Positions 1 through 8,770 are shown, counted from the first letter of the stretch. The stretch is DNA of 64,000 bases from Pseudomonas piscis (GCF_009380155.1 NZ_WHUV01000003.1:124001-188000), one strand, 5' to 3'. Numbers and translations are program-made. Notes: generated by a model from the letters alone, not told the origin.

Positions 1-1
1 G

Positions 2-403
2 ATCATGCCGGGCAATATCACCTTCGCCACCGACTCGGCGAACATCGCCCCAAGCTTCTATCAGCCGCTGAACAACCTGGCCAACTCCCTGCGCGAGTTC
101 AACCAGAACCAGATCGAGATCGTCGGCTACACCGATAGCACCGGCAGCCGCCAGCACAACATGGACCTGTCCCAGCGTCGTGCGCAAAGCGTGGCCACCT
201 ACCTGACTTCCCAGGGTGTGAGTGGCGCCAACCTGTCTTCGCGTGGTGCCGGCCCGGACAATCCGATCGCCAGCAACGCCGACGTCAACGGGCGGGCCCA
301 GAACCGTCGGGTAGAGGTCAACCTCAAGGCAATCCCTGGCCAGCAGTACCAGCAGCCAGCCCAGCAGCAATATCAGCAGCCCTACCAGCAGCAGGGTTAC
401 TGA
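2..403 (+). CDS. OmpA-family C-terminal domain protein (5' truncated by window)
   Basis: The reading frame is open at the left edge, so only the C-terminal about 133 residues are present. They form an OmpA/MotB peptidoglycan-binding domain: ITFATDSANI at the first strand, then IVGYTDSTGS, LSQRRAQSVATYL and GRAQNRRVEV, the conserved blocks that bind diaminopimelate in peptidoglycan. The domain is followed by a glutamine/tyrosine/proline-rich tail of about 20 residues built from QQYQQP-like units, which is not part of the fold. The protein is probably an outer-membrane lipoprotein or porin-like anchor of the YiaD type, but the membrane part lies outside the window. A strong intrinsic terminator follows the stop codon. 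Confidence 0.85.
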   Translation: MMPGNITFATDSANIAPSFYQPLNNLANSLREFNQNQIEIVGYTDSTGSRQHNMDLSQRRAQSVATYLTSQGVSGANLSSRGAGPDNPIASNADVNGRAQNRRVEVNLKAIPGQQYQQPAQQQYQQPYQQQGY

Positions 404-428
404 TCGAACCGGCTTGAGCCGCAGGCAT

Positions 429-465
429 AAAAAAGCCCGCCCGATGAAGATCGGGCGGGCTTTTT
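429..465 (+). terminator. Intrinsic terminator after the OmpA-domain gene
   Basis: A GC-rich stem (AGCCCGCCCGAT / ATCGGGCGGGCT) with a GAAG loop is flanked by A and T runs. It lies between two genes converging on it and can serve both strands. Confidence 0.85.
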
Positions 466-484
466 GTTGGCTGGCTGTAGCCGC

Positions 485-919
485 TTACTTCTTCAGGCCA
501 TATTGCTCGTCGAGCATGCCCGGGGCGTTCGGCGTCTTTGGCGCGTAGTCCCGTGGTGGTTCCTGGTCCCGTGGTGGGGTCAGGCGTTCACGTGGCGCCT
601 GCACCGACTCGGAGTGCAGGGCGGCCAGCAGGCGCTGGCGGGTCAGTTCGTCCAGGGCCAGGCGATTGGCGCCTTCGGCCAGGTGATCCTGTACTTCCTG
701 ATAGCTCTGGGTGAGTTTTTTCACCAGGGTGGCGGTGCTGTTGAAGTGCGTCACCACTTCGTTCTGGTAATTGTCGAAACGCTCCTGGATATCGTCCAGC
801 TGACGCTGCGTGCGGTTAGGCGCGGCGTTGGGCAGCAGGCGAGCGACCAGGAATCCAATGGCGACACCCGCGACCAGGGCAAGAGTCGGCAACAACCAAA
901 CTAAGAGCGAGTGTTCCAC
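485..919 (-). CDS. zapG: YhcB/ZapG-family (DUF1043) inner-membrane protein
   Basis: 144 residues. One N-terminal membrane segment (about residues 5-28, LLVWLLPTLALVAGVAIGFL) is followed by a cytoplasmic coiled coil (about 35-95, with the family's FDNYQNEVVTHFNSTATLV block) and a proline-rich, probably disordered tail. This matches the DUF1043 family; E. coli ZapG/YhcB is linked to cell division and envelope synthesis. The start is GTG at 919, preceded by AGGAAGGA. It is divergent from the hydrolase gene at 1064. Family assignment is firm; the precise role is taken from E. coli. Confidence 0.85.
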   Translation of the reverse strand: MEHSLLVWLLPTLALVAGVAIGFLVARLLPNAAPNRTQRQLDDIQERFDNYQNEVVTHFNSTATLVKKLTQSYQEVQDHLAEGANRLALDELTRQRLLAALHSESVQAPRERLTPPRDQEPPRDYAPKTPNAPGMLDEQYGLKK

Positions 920-1063
920 GAGTCCTTCCTCTATAAACGGCTTTGCTTTACGTTAACGGCTCGAACCTGCGCTGTATACCGCGATTCACTCGCAATAGAT
1001 TGGCACAGACCATTTGCTAGACGAGTCGACCCCCTTCGAGGTCACGGAGTTCCTTCCTTGCTT

Positions 1064-1693
1064 ATGCGTGAAACCCCTGTAGTGATTGCCGGCCCCGTGG
1101 GCCAACTGGAAGCCCTGTATCTGGAGGTGCCCGACGCCCGCGGCGTGGCCCTGATCTGCCACCCGAACCCGGTACAGGGCGGCACCATGCTCAACAAGGT
1201 GGTCTCCACCTTGCAGCGCACGGCACGGGATGCCGGGCTGATCACCCTGCGCTTCAACTACCGTGGCGTCGGGGCCAGCGAAGGCAGTCACGACATGGGC
1301 ACGGGTGAAGTCGACGATGCCGAGGCGGCGGCCCACTGGCTGCGGGCCAAGCATCCACAACTGCCACTGACGCTGCTGGGCTTCTCCTTCGGCGGCTTCG
1401 TCGCGGCGAGCCTCGGTGGACGCCTCGAGGCCCAGGATATACGGCTCAAGCACCTGTTCATGGTGGCCGCAGCGGTGACTCGCCTGCGCGATACCGATAC
1501 CTTGCCCCACGACTGCCCGCTGACCCTGATCCAGCCGGAGACCGATGAGGTCATCGATCCGCAGGCGGTCTATGACTGGTCCGCGGCCCTGGTTCGTCCC
1601 CATGAGCTGCTGAAAGTGGCAGAATGTGGGCACTTTTTTCATGGCAAGCTCACCGATCTGAAGGATCTGGTGCTGCCGCGACTTTCGAATTGA
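1064..1693 (+). CDS. Alpha/beta hydrolase (COG2945-like)
   Basis: 209 residues from the ATG at 1064, which has GGAG about 14 bases upstream. The frame stays open further 5', but that extension overlaps the divergent promoter region and looks non-coding. The alpha/beta-hydrolase features are the HPNP oxyanion-side motif (about 33-36), the nucleophile elbow GFSFGG (serine near 108), an acidic residue in the TDEVID segment and the catalytic histidine in CGHFFHG (near 190). The substrate is unknown. Small serine hydrolases of this type are soluble and cytoplasmic. trpS starts 24 bases downstream, so the two are probably cotranscribed. Confidence 0.8.
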   Translation: MRETPVVIAGPVGQLEALYLEVPDARGVALICHPNPVQGGTMLNKVVSTLQRTARDAGLITLRFNYRGVGASEGSHDMGTGEVDDAEAAAHWLRAKHPQLPLTLLGFSFGGFVAASLGGRLEAQDIRLKHLFMVAAAVTRLRDTDTLPHDCPLTLIQPETDEVIDPQAVYDWSAALVRPHELLKVAECGHFFHGKLTDLKDLVLPRLSN

Positions 1694-1717
1694 TTGCAGT
1701 CTGATAAGCGATTACCC

Positions 1718-3073
1718 ATGACTACTCGTACGCGCATCCTCACCGGCATCACCACCACCGGCACGCCGCACCTGGGCAACTATGCCGGGGCGATCCGCCC
1801 GGCGATCCTCGCCAGCCGCGATAGCAATGCCGATTCCTTCTATTTCCTGGCCGACTATCACGCCCTGATCAAGTGCGATGATCCGTTGCGCATCCAGCGT
1901 TCGCGCCTGGAGATCGCCGCCACCTGGCTGGCCGGTGGCCTGGATGTGGAGCGCGTGACCTTCTATCGCCAGTCCGACATCCCGGAAATCCCGCAACTGA
2001 CTTGGCTCTTGACCTGTGTCGCCGCCAAGGGCCTGCTCAATCGTGCCCACGCCTACAAGGCCTCGGTGGACAAGAACGTCGAGGCCGGTGAAGACCCGGA
2101 TGCCGGCGTCACCATGGGTCTGTACAGTTATCCGGTGCTGATGGCCGCCGACATCCTGATGTTCAACGCGCACAAGGTGCCGGTGGGCCGCGACCAGATC
2201 CAGCACGTGGAGATGGCCCGGGATATCGGCCAGCGTTTCAACCACCTGTTCGGCCAGGGCAAGGAGTTCTTCGCCATGCCCGAAGCGCTGATCGAGGAAA
2301 GCGTCGCCACCTTGCCGGGCCTGGACGGTCGCAAGATGTCCAAGAGCTATGACAACACCATCCCGCTGTTCACCAGCGCCAAGGACATGAAGGATGCGAT
2401 CTCGCGGATCGTCACCGACTCCAAGGCACCGGGCGAGGCCAAGGATCCGGACAACTCCCACTTGTTCACCCTGTTCCAGGCGTTCTCCACTGCCGAGCAG
2501 GCCGCCGAGTTCCGTAGCGAACTGCTGCAGGGCCTGGGCTGGGGCGAGGCCAAGAGCCGCCTGTTCCAGTTGCTGGACGGCGAGTTGGGCGAGGCCCGCG
2601 AGCGCTATCACCAATTGATCGCCCGCCCGGCGGATCTGGAGGACATCCTCCTGGCTGGAGCGGCCAAGGCCCGTAGCGTAGCGACGCCATTCCTGGCCGA
2701 GTTGCGCGAAGCGGTAGGCCTGCGCTCCTTCGAAAACCAGGTCCAGGTGGCGGCCACCACCAAGAAGAAGGCGGCCAAGGCTGCACGTATCGTCAGCTTC
2801 CGCGAGGACGATGGCAGCTTCCGCTTCCGCTTGTTGTCCGCCGATGGCGAGCAACTGCTGCTGTCGCGCAACTTTGCCGACGGCAAGGCTGCCGGTGCGG
2901 CGAGCAAGCAGTTGCAATCGGGCCAGGAGCTGGACCTGCGTGCCGAGGCCAACAGCTTCAGTATCTGGCTGGACGGCGCCAGCGTGGCTGACAGCCCGGT
3001 CTTTGCCGACGCTGCTGCCCGTGATGCAGCCATCGAAGAAGTACGGATCGCCTTGGCCCCGGCCCAGGATTGA
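1718..3073 (+). CDS. trpS: Tryptophanyl-tRNA synthetase
   Basis: 451 residues; class Ic aminoacyl-tRNA synthetase that charges tRNA-Trp. The HIGH-type signature appears as TGTPHLGNY near residue 17 and the second signature as KMSKS near residue 208. It is about 110 residues longer than E. coli TrpS. The extra C-terminal part (about 340-451) contains a Lys/Ala-rich linker (TTKKKAAKAARIV) followed by a compact domain, as is usual for Pseudomonas TrpS. The ATG at 1718 was chosen over an in-frame start 24 bases upstream because the core domain begins directly there (MTTRTRILTG). A terminator follows. Confidence 0.95.
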   Translation: MTTRTRILTGITTTGTPHLGNYAGAIRPAILASRDSNADSFYFLADYHALIKCDDPLRIQRSRLEIAATWLAGGLDVERVTFYRQSDIPEIPQLTWLLTCVAAKGLLNRAHAYKASVDKNVEAGEDPDAGVTMGLYSYPVLMAADILMFNAHKVPVGRDQIQHVEMARDIGQRFNHLFGQGKEFFAMPEALIEESVATLPGLDGRKMSKSYDNTIPLFTSAKDMKDAISRIVTDSKAPGEAKDPDNSHLFTLFQAFSTAEQAAEFRSELLQGLGWGEAKSRLFQLLDGELGEARERYHQLIARPADLEDILLAGAAKARSVATPFLAELREAVGLRSFENQVQVAATTKKKAAKAARIVSFREDDGSFRFRLLSADGEQLLLSRNFADGKAAGAASKQLQSGQELDLRAEANSFSIWLDGASVADSPVFADAAARDAAIEEVRIALAPAQD

Positions 3074-3112
3074 GCGGAATCTTCCCGACCAAGGGCTGAT
3101 TGCCATTCCCTA

Positions 3113-3142
3113 GGGCCGTCGCTAAAGTGACGGCCCGTTTTT
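3113..3142 (+). terminator. Intrinsic terminator between trpS and zapE
   Basis: GGGCCGTC and GACGGCCC pair around an 8-base loop and are followed by GTTTTTG. Confidence 0.75.
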
Positions 3143-3161
3143 GTTGCCTTGCTAACGAATT

Positions 3162-4256
3162 ATGACGCCCCTAGAACGATACCAAGCAGATCTGAAACGC
3201 CCGGATTTCTTTCATGACGCTGCACAGGAAACCGCTGTGCGTCATCTGCAGCGCCTGTATGACGATCTGATCGCGGCCGAGCACAACAAGCCGGGTCTGC
3301 TCGGCAAGCTCTTTGGCAAGAAAGACCAGGCGCCGGTCAAGGGCCTGTATTTCTGGGGGGGCGTGGGGCGCGGCAAGACCTACCTGGTCGACACTTTCTT
3401 CGAAGCCTTGCCTTTCAAGGAAAAGGTTCGTACGCACTTCCACCGATTCATGAAGCGCGTCCACGAGGAAATGAAGACCCTGGGCGGCGAGAAGAACCCG
3501 CTGACCATCATCGCCAAGCGTTTCTCCCAGGAGGCGCGGGTGATCTGTTTCGATGAATTTTTCGTATCCGATATCACTGACGCGATGATTCTCGGCACCC
3601 TGATGGAGGAATTGTTCAAGAACGGCGTGACCCTGGTGGCCACTTCCAACATCGTGCCCGACGGCCTGTACAAGGATGGCTTGCAGCGTGCCCGCTTCCT
3701 GCCGGCCATTGCCCTGATCAAGCAGAACACCGAAATCGTCAACGTCGACAGTGGTGTCGATTATCGCCTGCGTCACCTGGAGCAGGCCGAGTTGTTCCAC
3801 TATCCATTGGACGAAGTGGCCCATGAGAGCTTGCGCAAGAGCTTCCGGGCGCTGACGCCTGAGTGCACCCAGGCCGTGGAAAACGATGTGCTGATCATCG
3901 AGAACCGCGAGATCCGTGCACTGCGCACCTGTGACGATGTGGCCTGGTTCGAATTCCGCGAGTTGTGCGACGGCCCACGCAGCCAGAACGACTACATCGA
4001 GCTGGGCAAGATCTTCCACGCGGTGCTGCTCAGCGGCGTGGAGCAGATGGGGGTCGCCACCGATGACATCGCCCGGCGTTTCATCAACATGGTCGACGAG
4101 TTCTACGACCGTAACGTCAAGCTGATCATCTCCGCCGAGGTGGAGCTCAAGGATCTCTATACCGGTGGCCGGCTGACGTTCGAGTTCCAGCGGACCCTCA
4201 GCCGTTTGCTGGAGATGCAGTCCCACGAGTTCCTGTCGCGGGCGCACAAGCCGTAA
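3162..4256 (+). CDS. zapE: Cell division protein ZapE (AFG1-like ATPase)
   Basis: 364 residues; AFG1/ZapE family P-loop ATPase, which in E. coli acts at the division ring and destabilises FtsZ polymers. Walker A is GGVGRGKTYLVD (about 66-77), Walker B is VICFDEF, and a sensor-like VATSNIVPD follows. The length matches E. coli ZapE (375 residues). The gene has its own terminator on each side, so it is probably monocistronic. Confidence 0.93.
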   Translation: MTPLERYQADLKRPDFFHDAAQETAVRHLQRLYDDLIAAEHNKPGLLGKLFGKKDQAPVKGLYFWGGVGRGKTYLVDTFFEALPFKEKVRTHFHRFMKRVHEEMKTLGGEKNPLTIIAKRFSQEARVICFDEFFVSDITDAMILGTLMEELFKNGVTLVATSNIVPDGLYKDGLQRARFLPAIALIKQNTEIVNVDSGVDYRLRHLEQAELFHYPLDEVAHESLRKSFRALTPECTQAVENDVLIIENREIRALRTCDDVAWFEFRELCDGPRSQNDYIELGKIFHAVLLSGVEQMGVATDDIARRFINMVDEFYDRNVKLIISAEVELKDLYTGGRLTFEFQRTLSRLLEMQSHEFLSRAHKP

Positions 4257-4270
4257 ATCCCGACTCAATG

Positions 4271-4300
4271 AAAAAGGGCCTGCAATGCAGGCCCTTTTTT
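4271..4300. terminator. Bidirectional terminator between zapE and the AraC-type gene
   Basis: An almost perfect palindrome, AAAGGGCCTGC-AAT-GCAGGCCCTTT, flanked by A and T runs, lies between convergent genes. The minus-strand gene stops at its edge. Confidence 0.85.
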
Positions 4301-5298
4301 CATGCCGCCAGTTGCTGGAACTGCTGGCGGTACTGGTTGGGGGAAAGCTCGGTGTGCTGGCGAAACAGTCGGGCGAAGAAGCTGGCGTCGTCATAGCCGA
4401 CTTCGTAGCTGATGGTCTTGATACTCTTGCGTGTGCCTGACAGCAGGCCTTTTGCGGTTTCGATCCGCAGGCGCTGCAAGTAGTGCAGGGGCTTGTCGCC
4501 GGTGGCGGTCTGGAAGCGCCGCATGAAGTTGCGGATGCTCATGCCATGCTCGCGGGCGACGTCCTCGAAGCGGAACTTGTCGGCGAAGTGTTCTTCGAGC
4601 CAATGCTGGATCTGCAGGATGATCACGTCCTGATGCAGCTTCTGGCCGCCAAAACCCATGCGTCCCGGAGCGTAGCTGCGCTGGACCTCATAGAGGATGT
4701 CCCGGGCTACGGCCTGGGCCACGCTGGCGCCACAGAAGCGCTCGATGAGGTAGATGTAGAGGTCGCAGGCCGAGGTGGTGCCGCTGGCGCAGTAGAGGTT
4801 GTCGGCGTCGGTCAGGTGCTTGTCCTGGTTGAGCTGGACCTTGGGGAAGCGCTCGCTGAAGGTGTTGAAGAAGCGCCAGTAGGTGGTGGCCTCCTTGCCA
4901 TCGAGCAACCCGGCCTCGGCCAGCCAGAAGACCCCGGTAGCCTCGCCGCATAGCACGGCGCCACGGGCGTGCTGGGCGCATAACCAGGGCAATATCTGGG
5001 GATAACGCTGGCACAGGGTGTCGAAGTCGTCCCAGAAGGCCGGGAGGATGATCACGTCGGCATCTCCCAGTGGGCCATCCACCGGCATGATCACATCGCT
5101 GAAGCTGCGCACCGGCTGGCCATCAGGGCTGACCAGGCGGGTCTCGAAGGCTGGCGTCAGGCCATGGCCCAGTTGTTTGCCGTAGCGCAGGCTGGCCAGG
5201 TGGAAGAAATCCTTGGCTTGCATGAGGGTGGAAGCGAAAACCCGGTCGATAGCCAGGATGCTGACGCGCCGCAAGGGCGTGGAAGTTTGGTTAGACAT
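4300..5298 (-). CDS. GlxA-type transcriptional regulator (DJ-1/GATase1 + AraC HTH)
   Basis: 332 residues from the ATG at 5298; an in-frame GTG at 5331 is an alternative, and neither has a strong Shine-Dalgarno sequence. The N-terminal half (about 10-195) is a DJ-1/PfpI-like domain (VIILPAFWDDF, GAVLCGEATGVFWLAEAGLL, CASGTTSACDLYIYLIERFCG). The C-terminal part (about 220-330) is an AraC-type double helix-turn-helix (HGMSIRNFMRRFQTATGDKPLHYLQ, then ISYEVGYDDASFFARLFR). Regulators of this class often control amine or amino-acid catabolism, but no target is evident. The divergent acyl-CoA dehydrogenase at 5443 is a candidate. Confidence 0.85.
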   Translation of the reverse strand: MSNQTSTPLRRVSILAIDRVFASTLMQAKDFFHLASLRYGKQLGHGLTPAFETRLVSPDGQPVRSFSDVIMPVDGPLGDADVIILPAFWDDFDTLCQRYPQILPWLCAQHARGAVLCGEATGVFWLAEAGLLDGKEATTYWRFFNTFSERFPKVQLNQDKHLTDADNLYCASGTTSACDLYIYLIERFCGASVAQAVARDILYEVQRSYAPGRMGFGGQKLHQDVIILQIQHWLEEHFADKFRFEDVAREHGMSIRNFMRRFQTATGDKPLHYLQRLRIETAKGLLSGTRKSIKTISYEVGYDDASFFARLFRQHTELSPNQYRQQFQQLAA

Positions 5299-5442
5299 AA
5301 TTCGATTGTTCTTATAGGGGAAAGTGGTCACCAGACGGCTGGATCGTCTTATTTTTTGTCGGATGTGTCCAGTGTCCCGTGCCGGTGGCTGGGCTTAGGC
5401 TCTGGCAGCCAGACCCGATAAATGACAACCACAGGTGGCTGC

Positions 5443-6579
5443 ATGATCCCCAGAACCTTGTTCAGTTCCGAGCACGAACTCTTCCGTGACAGCGTGCGTA
5501 CCTTCCTTGAAAAAGAAGCGGTGCCTTTCCATGGCGAATGGGAAAAGCAGGGCTACATCGACCGCAAGTTGTGGAGCAAGGCCGGTGAGGCGGGGATGCT
5601 GTGCTCGCACATCCCCGAGGAGTACGGCGGGCTGGGGGCGGACTTCCTGTATAGCACTGTGGTGATCGAGGAGGTCAGCCGCCTGGGCTTGAGCGGCATT
5701 GGCTTCTCCCTGCACTCGGATATCGTCGCGCCCTACCTCCTGCATTACGGTAGTGAGGCGCTGAAGCAGAAATACCTGCCGCGGATGGTCTCGGGCGAGC
5801 TGGTCACGGCGATCGCCATGACCGAGCCCGGAACCGGGTCCGACTTGCAGGGCGTGAAGAGCACGGCAGTGCTCGACGGCGATGAGTATGTGCTCAACGG
5901 TTCCAAGACCTTCATCACCAACGGTTACTTGGCGGAGTTGGTGATCGTGGTGGCCAAGACCGATCCCAAGGCTGGGGCCAAGGGCACCAGCCTGTTCCTG
6001 GTTGAAGCCGATTCGCCGGGCTTCACCAAGGGCAAGCGCCTGGAAAAGGTCGGTATGAAGGCCCAGGACACCTCGGAACTGTTCTTCCAGGATGTACGAG
6101 TGCCCAAGGAGAACCTCCTGGGCCAGGCCGGGATGGGTTTCGTCTACCTGATGCAGGAACTGCCCCAGGAGCGCCTGAGCGTGGCCATCGGTGGCCTGGC
6201 CAGTGCCGAGGCGGCGTTGAAATGGACCCTGGACTACACCCGCGAGCGCAAAGCCTTCGGCAAGGCGATCGCCGACTTCCAGAACAGCCGGTTCAAGCTG
6301 GCGGAGATGGCTACGCAAATCCAGATTGGCCGGGTGTTCGTCGATCGCTGCCTGGAGCTGCACCTGAAGGGCAAGCTCGACGTACCGACGGCGGCCATGG
6401 CCAAGTACTGGGGAACCGACCTGCAGTGCAAGGTCCTGGATGAGTGCGTGCAGCTGCATGGCGGCTACGGCTTCATGTGGGAGTACCCGATTGCCCGGGC
6501 GTGGGCCGACTCCCGGGTGCAGCGGATCTACGCCGGGACCAACGAGATCATGAAGGAAATCATCGCCCGTTCTCTATAA
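5443..6579 (+). CDS. Acyl-CoA dehydrogenase (long-chain/isovaleryl-like subgroup)
   Basis: 378 residues from the ATG at 5443, chosen because AGGTGG lies 5 bases upstream. It is an FAD enzyme that makes enoyl-CoA from acyl-CoA and passes electrons to ETF. Visible signatures are AMTEPGTGSDL (flavin/substrate contact), FITNGYLAELVIVVAKT, the ARG-type flavin block TRERKAFGKAIADFQ, and the C-terminal HGGYGFMWEYPIARAWADSRVQRIYAGTNEIMKEI. The usual medium-chain catalytic glutamate position is alanine (YAGT). A glutamate sits instead in LPQERLSVA, as in long-chain and isovaleryl-CoA dehydrogenases, so the enzyme is probably active. The true substrate is unknown. Confidence 0.88.
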   Translation: MIPRTLFSSEHELFRDSVRTFLEKEAVPFHGEWEKQGYIDRKLWSKAGEAGMLCSHIPEEYGGLGADFLYSTVVIEEVSRLGLSGIGFSLHSDIVAPYLLHYGSEALKQKYLPRMVSGELVTAIAMTEPGTGSDLQGVKSTAVLDGDEYVLNGSKTFITNGYLAELVIVVAKTDPKAGAKGTSLFLVEADSPGFTKGKRLEKVGMKAQDTSELFFQDVRVPKENLLGQAGMGFVYLMQELPQERLSVAIGGLASAEAALKWTLDYTRERKAFGKAIADFQNSRFKLAEMATQIQIGRVFVDRCLELHLKGKLDVPTAAMAKYWGTDLQCKVLDECVQLHGGYGFMWEYPIARAWADSRVQRIYAGTNEIMKEIIARSL

Positions 6580-6590
6580 GGCGGGTGGAG

Positions 6591-6633
6591 CGCTTGCCGG
6601 CGAACGGGGCGGTTACCTGTTGGCCGGCAAGCG
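6591..6633. repeat. REP-like inverted repeat between convergent genes
   Basis: CGCTTGCCGGC (6591-6601) and GCCGGCAAGCG (6623-6633) are perfect 11-base inverted arms 21 bases apart. The GCTTGCCGGC core resembles Pseudomonas REP elements and recurs near 53.9 kb. It sits in the 68-base gap between convergent stop codons and may also act as a terminator. Confidence 0.6.
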
Positions 6634-6647
6634 GAACGGCGGGCTGC

Positions 6648-7688
6648 TTATGGGGCAGGGTTGGGCTGGTCCTTGTGGATGGCCTCGATCCCGGCCAGGA
6701 CTTCTTCCGACAACTTCAGCCCGGCGCTGGCGATGTTGCTGTCCAGTTGCTCCAGGGTGGTGGCGCCGATGATGTTGCTGGTCACGAAGGGTTGTTGGGT
6801 CACGAAAGCCAGGGCCATTTGCGCCGGGTCCAGGCCGTGTTCGCGAGCCAGCGCCACGTAGCGGCTGCAAGCGGCTTCCGACTGCGGATTGAAGTAACGG
6901 CTGAAGCGGCTGTAGAGGCTCAGGCGGGCCTTGGCGGGGCGGGCGCCATCTTCGTACTTGCCGGACAGGAAGCCGAAGGCCAGGGGTGAGTAGGCCAGCA
7001 AGCCGCACTGTTCACGGATGGCGATTTCCGCCAGGCCCACTTCAAAGCTGCGGTTGAGCAGGTTATAGGGGTTCTGGATCGACACCGCCCGTGGCCAGCC
7101 ACGGCTCTCGGCCAGGGCCAGGAACTTCATGGTGCCCCACGGAGTTTCGTTGGACAGGCCGATATGGCGGATCTTCCCGGCCCTGACCTGTTCGTCCAGA
7201 GCTTCGAGGGTTTCCTCCAGCGGGGTGAAGTCTTCGTCTGCCTTGTGCTTGTAGCCGAGCTGGCCGAAGAAGTTGGTGCTGCGTTCCGGCCAGTGCAACT
7301 GGTAGAGGTCGATCCAGTCGGTTTGCAGGCGCTTGAGGCTGGCATCCACGGCCTCGACTATGTGCTTGCGGTTGTGCTTGAGCTGCTTGTCGCGGATGTA
7401 GTCGATGGTGTTGCCCGGGCCGGCGATCTTGCTGGCCAGGATCCAGTCGGCACGGTCCCCGCGCTGCTTGAACCAATTGCCGATGTAGCGCTCGGTGGTG
7501 GCGTAGGTCTCGGCCTTGGGTGGCACCGGGTACATCTCGGCAGTATCGATGAAGTTGATCCCGGCCTGCTTGGCCCGCTCGATCTGGGCGAAGGCCTCGG
7601 CCTCGGTGTTCTGTTCGCCCCAGGTCATGGTGCCCAGGCAGATGGCGCTCACTTTCAGATCGGTCCGGCCCAGTTGGCGGTAGTCCAT
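6648..7688 (-). CDS. tas: NADP(H)-dependent aldo-keto reductase, Tas-like
   Basis: 346 residues, the same length as E. coli Tas and alignable along its length (LGTMTWGEQNTEAEAFAQI, FIDTAEMYPVPPKAET, LASKIAGPG, LYQLHWPERSTNFFG, SIQNPYNLLNRSFEVGL, GATTLEQLDSNI). The TIM-barrel catalytic Asp-Tyr-Lys-His set is visible as D and Y in FIDTAEMY, K in ASKIAG and H in LHWPER. The start at 7688 (MDYRQLGRTDLKV) was preferred over longer in-frame starts because the extension is cysteine- and arginine-rich and unlike the family. The physiological substrate is unknown; E. coli Tas was found by complementing a tyrosine auxotroph. Confidence 0.88.
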   Translation of the reverse strand: MDYRQLGRTDLKVSAICLGTMTWGEQNTEAEAFAQIERAKQAGINFIDTAEMYPVPPKAETYATTERYIGNWFKQRGDRADWILASKIAGPGNTIDYIRDKQLKHNRKHIVEAVDASLKRLQTDWIDLYQLHWPERSTNFFGQLGYKHKADEDFTPLEETLEALDEQVRAGKIRHIGLSNETPWGTMKFLALAESRGWPRAVSIQNPYNLLNRSFEVGLAEIAIREQCGLLAYSPLAFGFLSGKYEDGARPAKARLSLYSRFSRYFNPQSEAACSRYVALAREHGLDPAQMALAFVTQQPFVTSNIIGATTLEQLDSNIASAGLKLSEEVLAGIEAIHKDQPNPAP

Positions 7689-7858
7689 GGGTACTTCCTC
7701 GGTAAAACAATCATAAAAGCAGGTTGAATTTTTTTTCGCAATCTGGATAATTCTGCAGCTCTTTCTGCGGTGGAAGTGATGCCCCGCCTGCCGAAGATTC
7801 TTGCCGCATGCCAGACGCGCTGACCCGAGCCCCCGAAAGCGTCTGTATTCGGCTGCCT

Positions 7859-7886
7859 TTGACCTTGTCAAAGTAAGCACTATTCA
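7859..7886 (+). promoter_or_regulatory. Putative sigma-70 promoter of rplM-rpsI
   Basis: TTGACC, a 16-base spacer, then TATTCA. Transcription would start about 40 bases before rplM. The short leader contains a CCGCC/GGCGG stem (7894-7898 with 7912-7916) just upstream of the L13 start, a plausible place for L13 autoregulation. Confidence 0.5.
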
Positions 7887-7934
7887 GTAAGATCCGCCGT
7901 CTATTTTGCTGGGCGGCCCCTGAGGCTATAAAGA

Positions 7935-8363
7935 ATGAAAACTTTTACTGCTAAACCGGAAACAGTAAAGCGCGATTGGTTCGTCATCGACGCCGCTGGC
8001 CAGACCCTGGGTCGTCTGGCTACCGAAATCGCGAGCCGTCTGCGTGGCAAGCACAAGCCTGAGTACACTCCTCACGTTGACACCGGCGACTACATCGTCG
8101 TGATCAATGCCGAGCAGGTACGTGTTACTGGTGCTAAAACCACTGACAAAATGTACTACTCCCACTCCGGTTTCCCGGGCGGCATCAAGTCGATCAACTT
8201 CGAGAAGCTGATCGCTAAAGCCCCTGAGCGCGTGATCGAGACCGCGGTAAAAGGCATGCTGCCTAAGAACCCGCTGGGTCGCGACATGTACCGTAAGCTG
8301 AAAGTATATGCGGGCGCTGCTCACCCTCATACTGCTCAGCAGCCCCAAGAACTGAAGATTTAA
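7935..8363 (+). CDS. rplM: 50S ribosomal protein L13
   Basis: 142 residues, the usual bacterial length. Typical L13 blocks are WFVIDAAGQTLGRLAT, LRGKHKPEYTPHVDTGDYIVVINA, YYSHSGFPGG, AVKGMLPKNPLGRDMYRKLKVYAG and HPHTAQQP. It binds 23S rRNA early in large-subunit assembly. The S9 gene follows 14 bases later in the universal L13-S9 pair. Confidence 0.98.
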   Translation: MKTFTAKPETVKRDWFVIDAAGQTLGRLATEIASRLRGKHKPEYTPHVDTGDYIVVINAEQVRVTGAKTTDKMYYSHSGFPGGIKSINFEKLIAKAPERVIETAVKGMLPKNPLGRDMYRKLKVYAGAAHPHTAQQPQELKI

Positions 8364-8377
8364 CGGAATAGTTCATT

Positions 8378-8770
8378 ATGTCGGCGACTCAAAATTACGG
8401 CACTGGCCGTCGCAAGACTGCAACCGCACGCGTATTCCTGCGTCCGGGCACTGGCAATATCTCCATCAACAACCGTTCCCTGGATAGCTTCTTCGGTCGC
8501 GAAACTGCCCGCATGGTAGTTCGTCAGCCGCTGGAACTGACCGAGACCGTTGAGAAGTTCGATATCTACGTTACCGTTATCGGCGGTGGTGTAAGTGGCC
8601 AGGCTGGCGCAATCCGCCACGGTATCACTCGCGCCCTGATGGATTACGACGAGACTCTGCGCAGCGCCCTGCGTAAAGCCGGCTACGTAACCCGTGACGC
8701 ACGTGAAGTTGAACGTAAGAAAGTGGGTCTGCGTAAAGCGCGTAAGCGTCCGCAATACTCCAAGCGTTAA
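8378..8770 (+). CDS. rpsI: 30S ribosomal protein S9
   Basis: 130 residues, the same length as E. coli S9. The N-terminal YGTGRRKTATARVFL, the GGGVSGQAGAIRHGI block and the C-terminal DAREVERKKVGLRKARKRPQYSKR tail are all present; that tail reaches the P-site tRNA. It is cotranscribed with rplM and followed by a strong terminator. Confidence 0.98.
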   Translation: MSATQNYGTGRRKTATARVFLRPGTGNISINNRSLDSFFGRETARMVVRQPLELTETVEKFDIYVTVIGGGVSGQAGAIRHGITRALMDYDETLRSALRKAGYVTRDAREVERKKVGLRKARKRPQYSKR

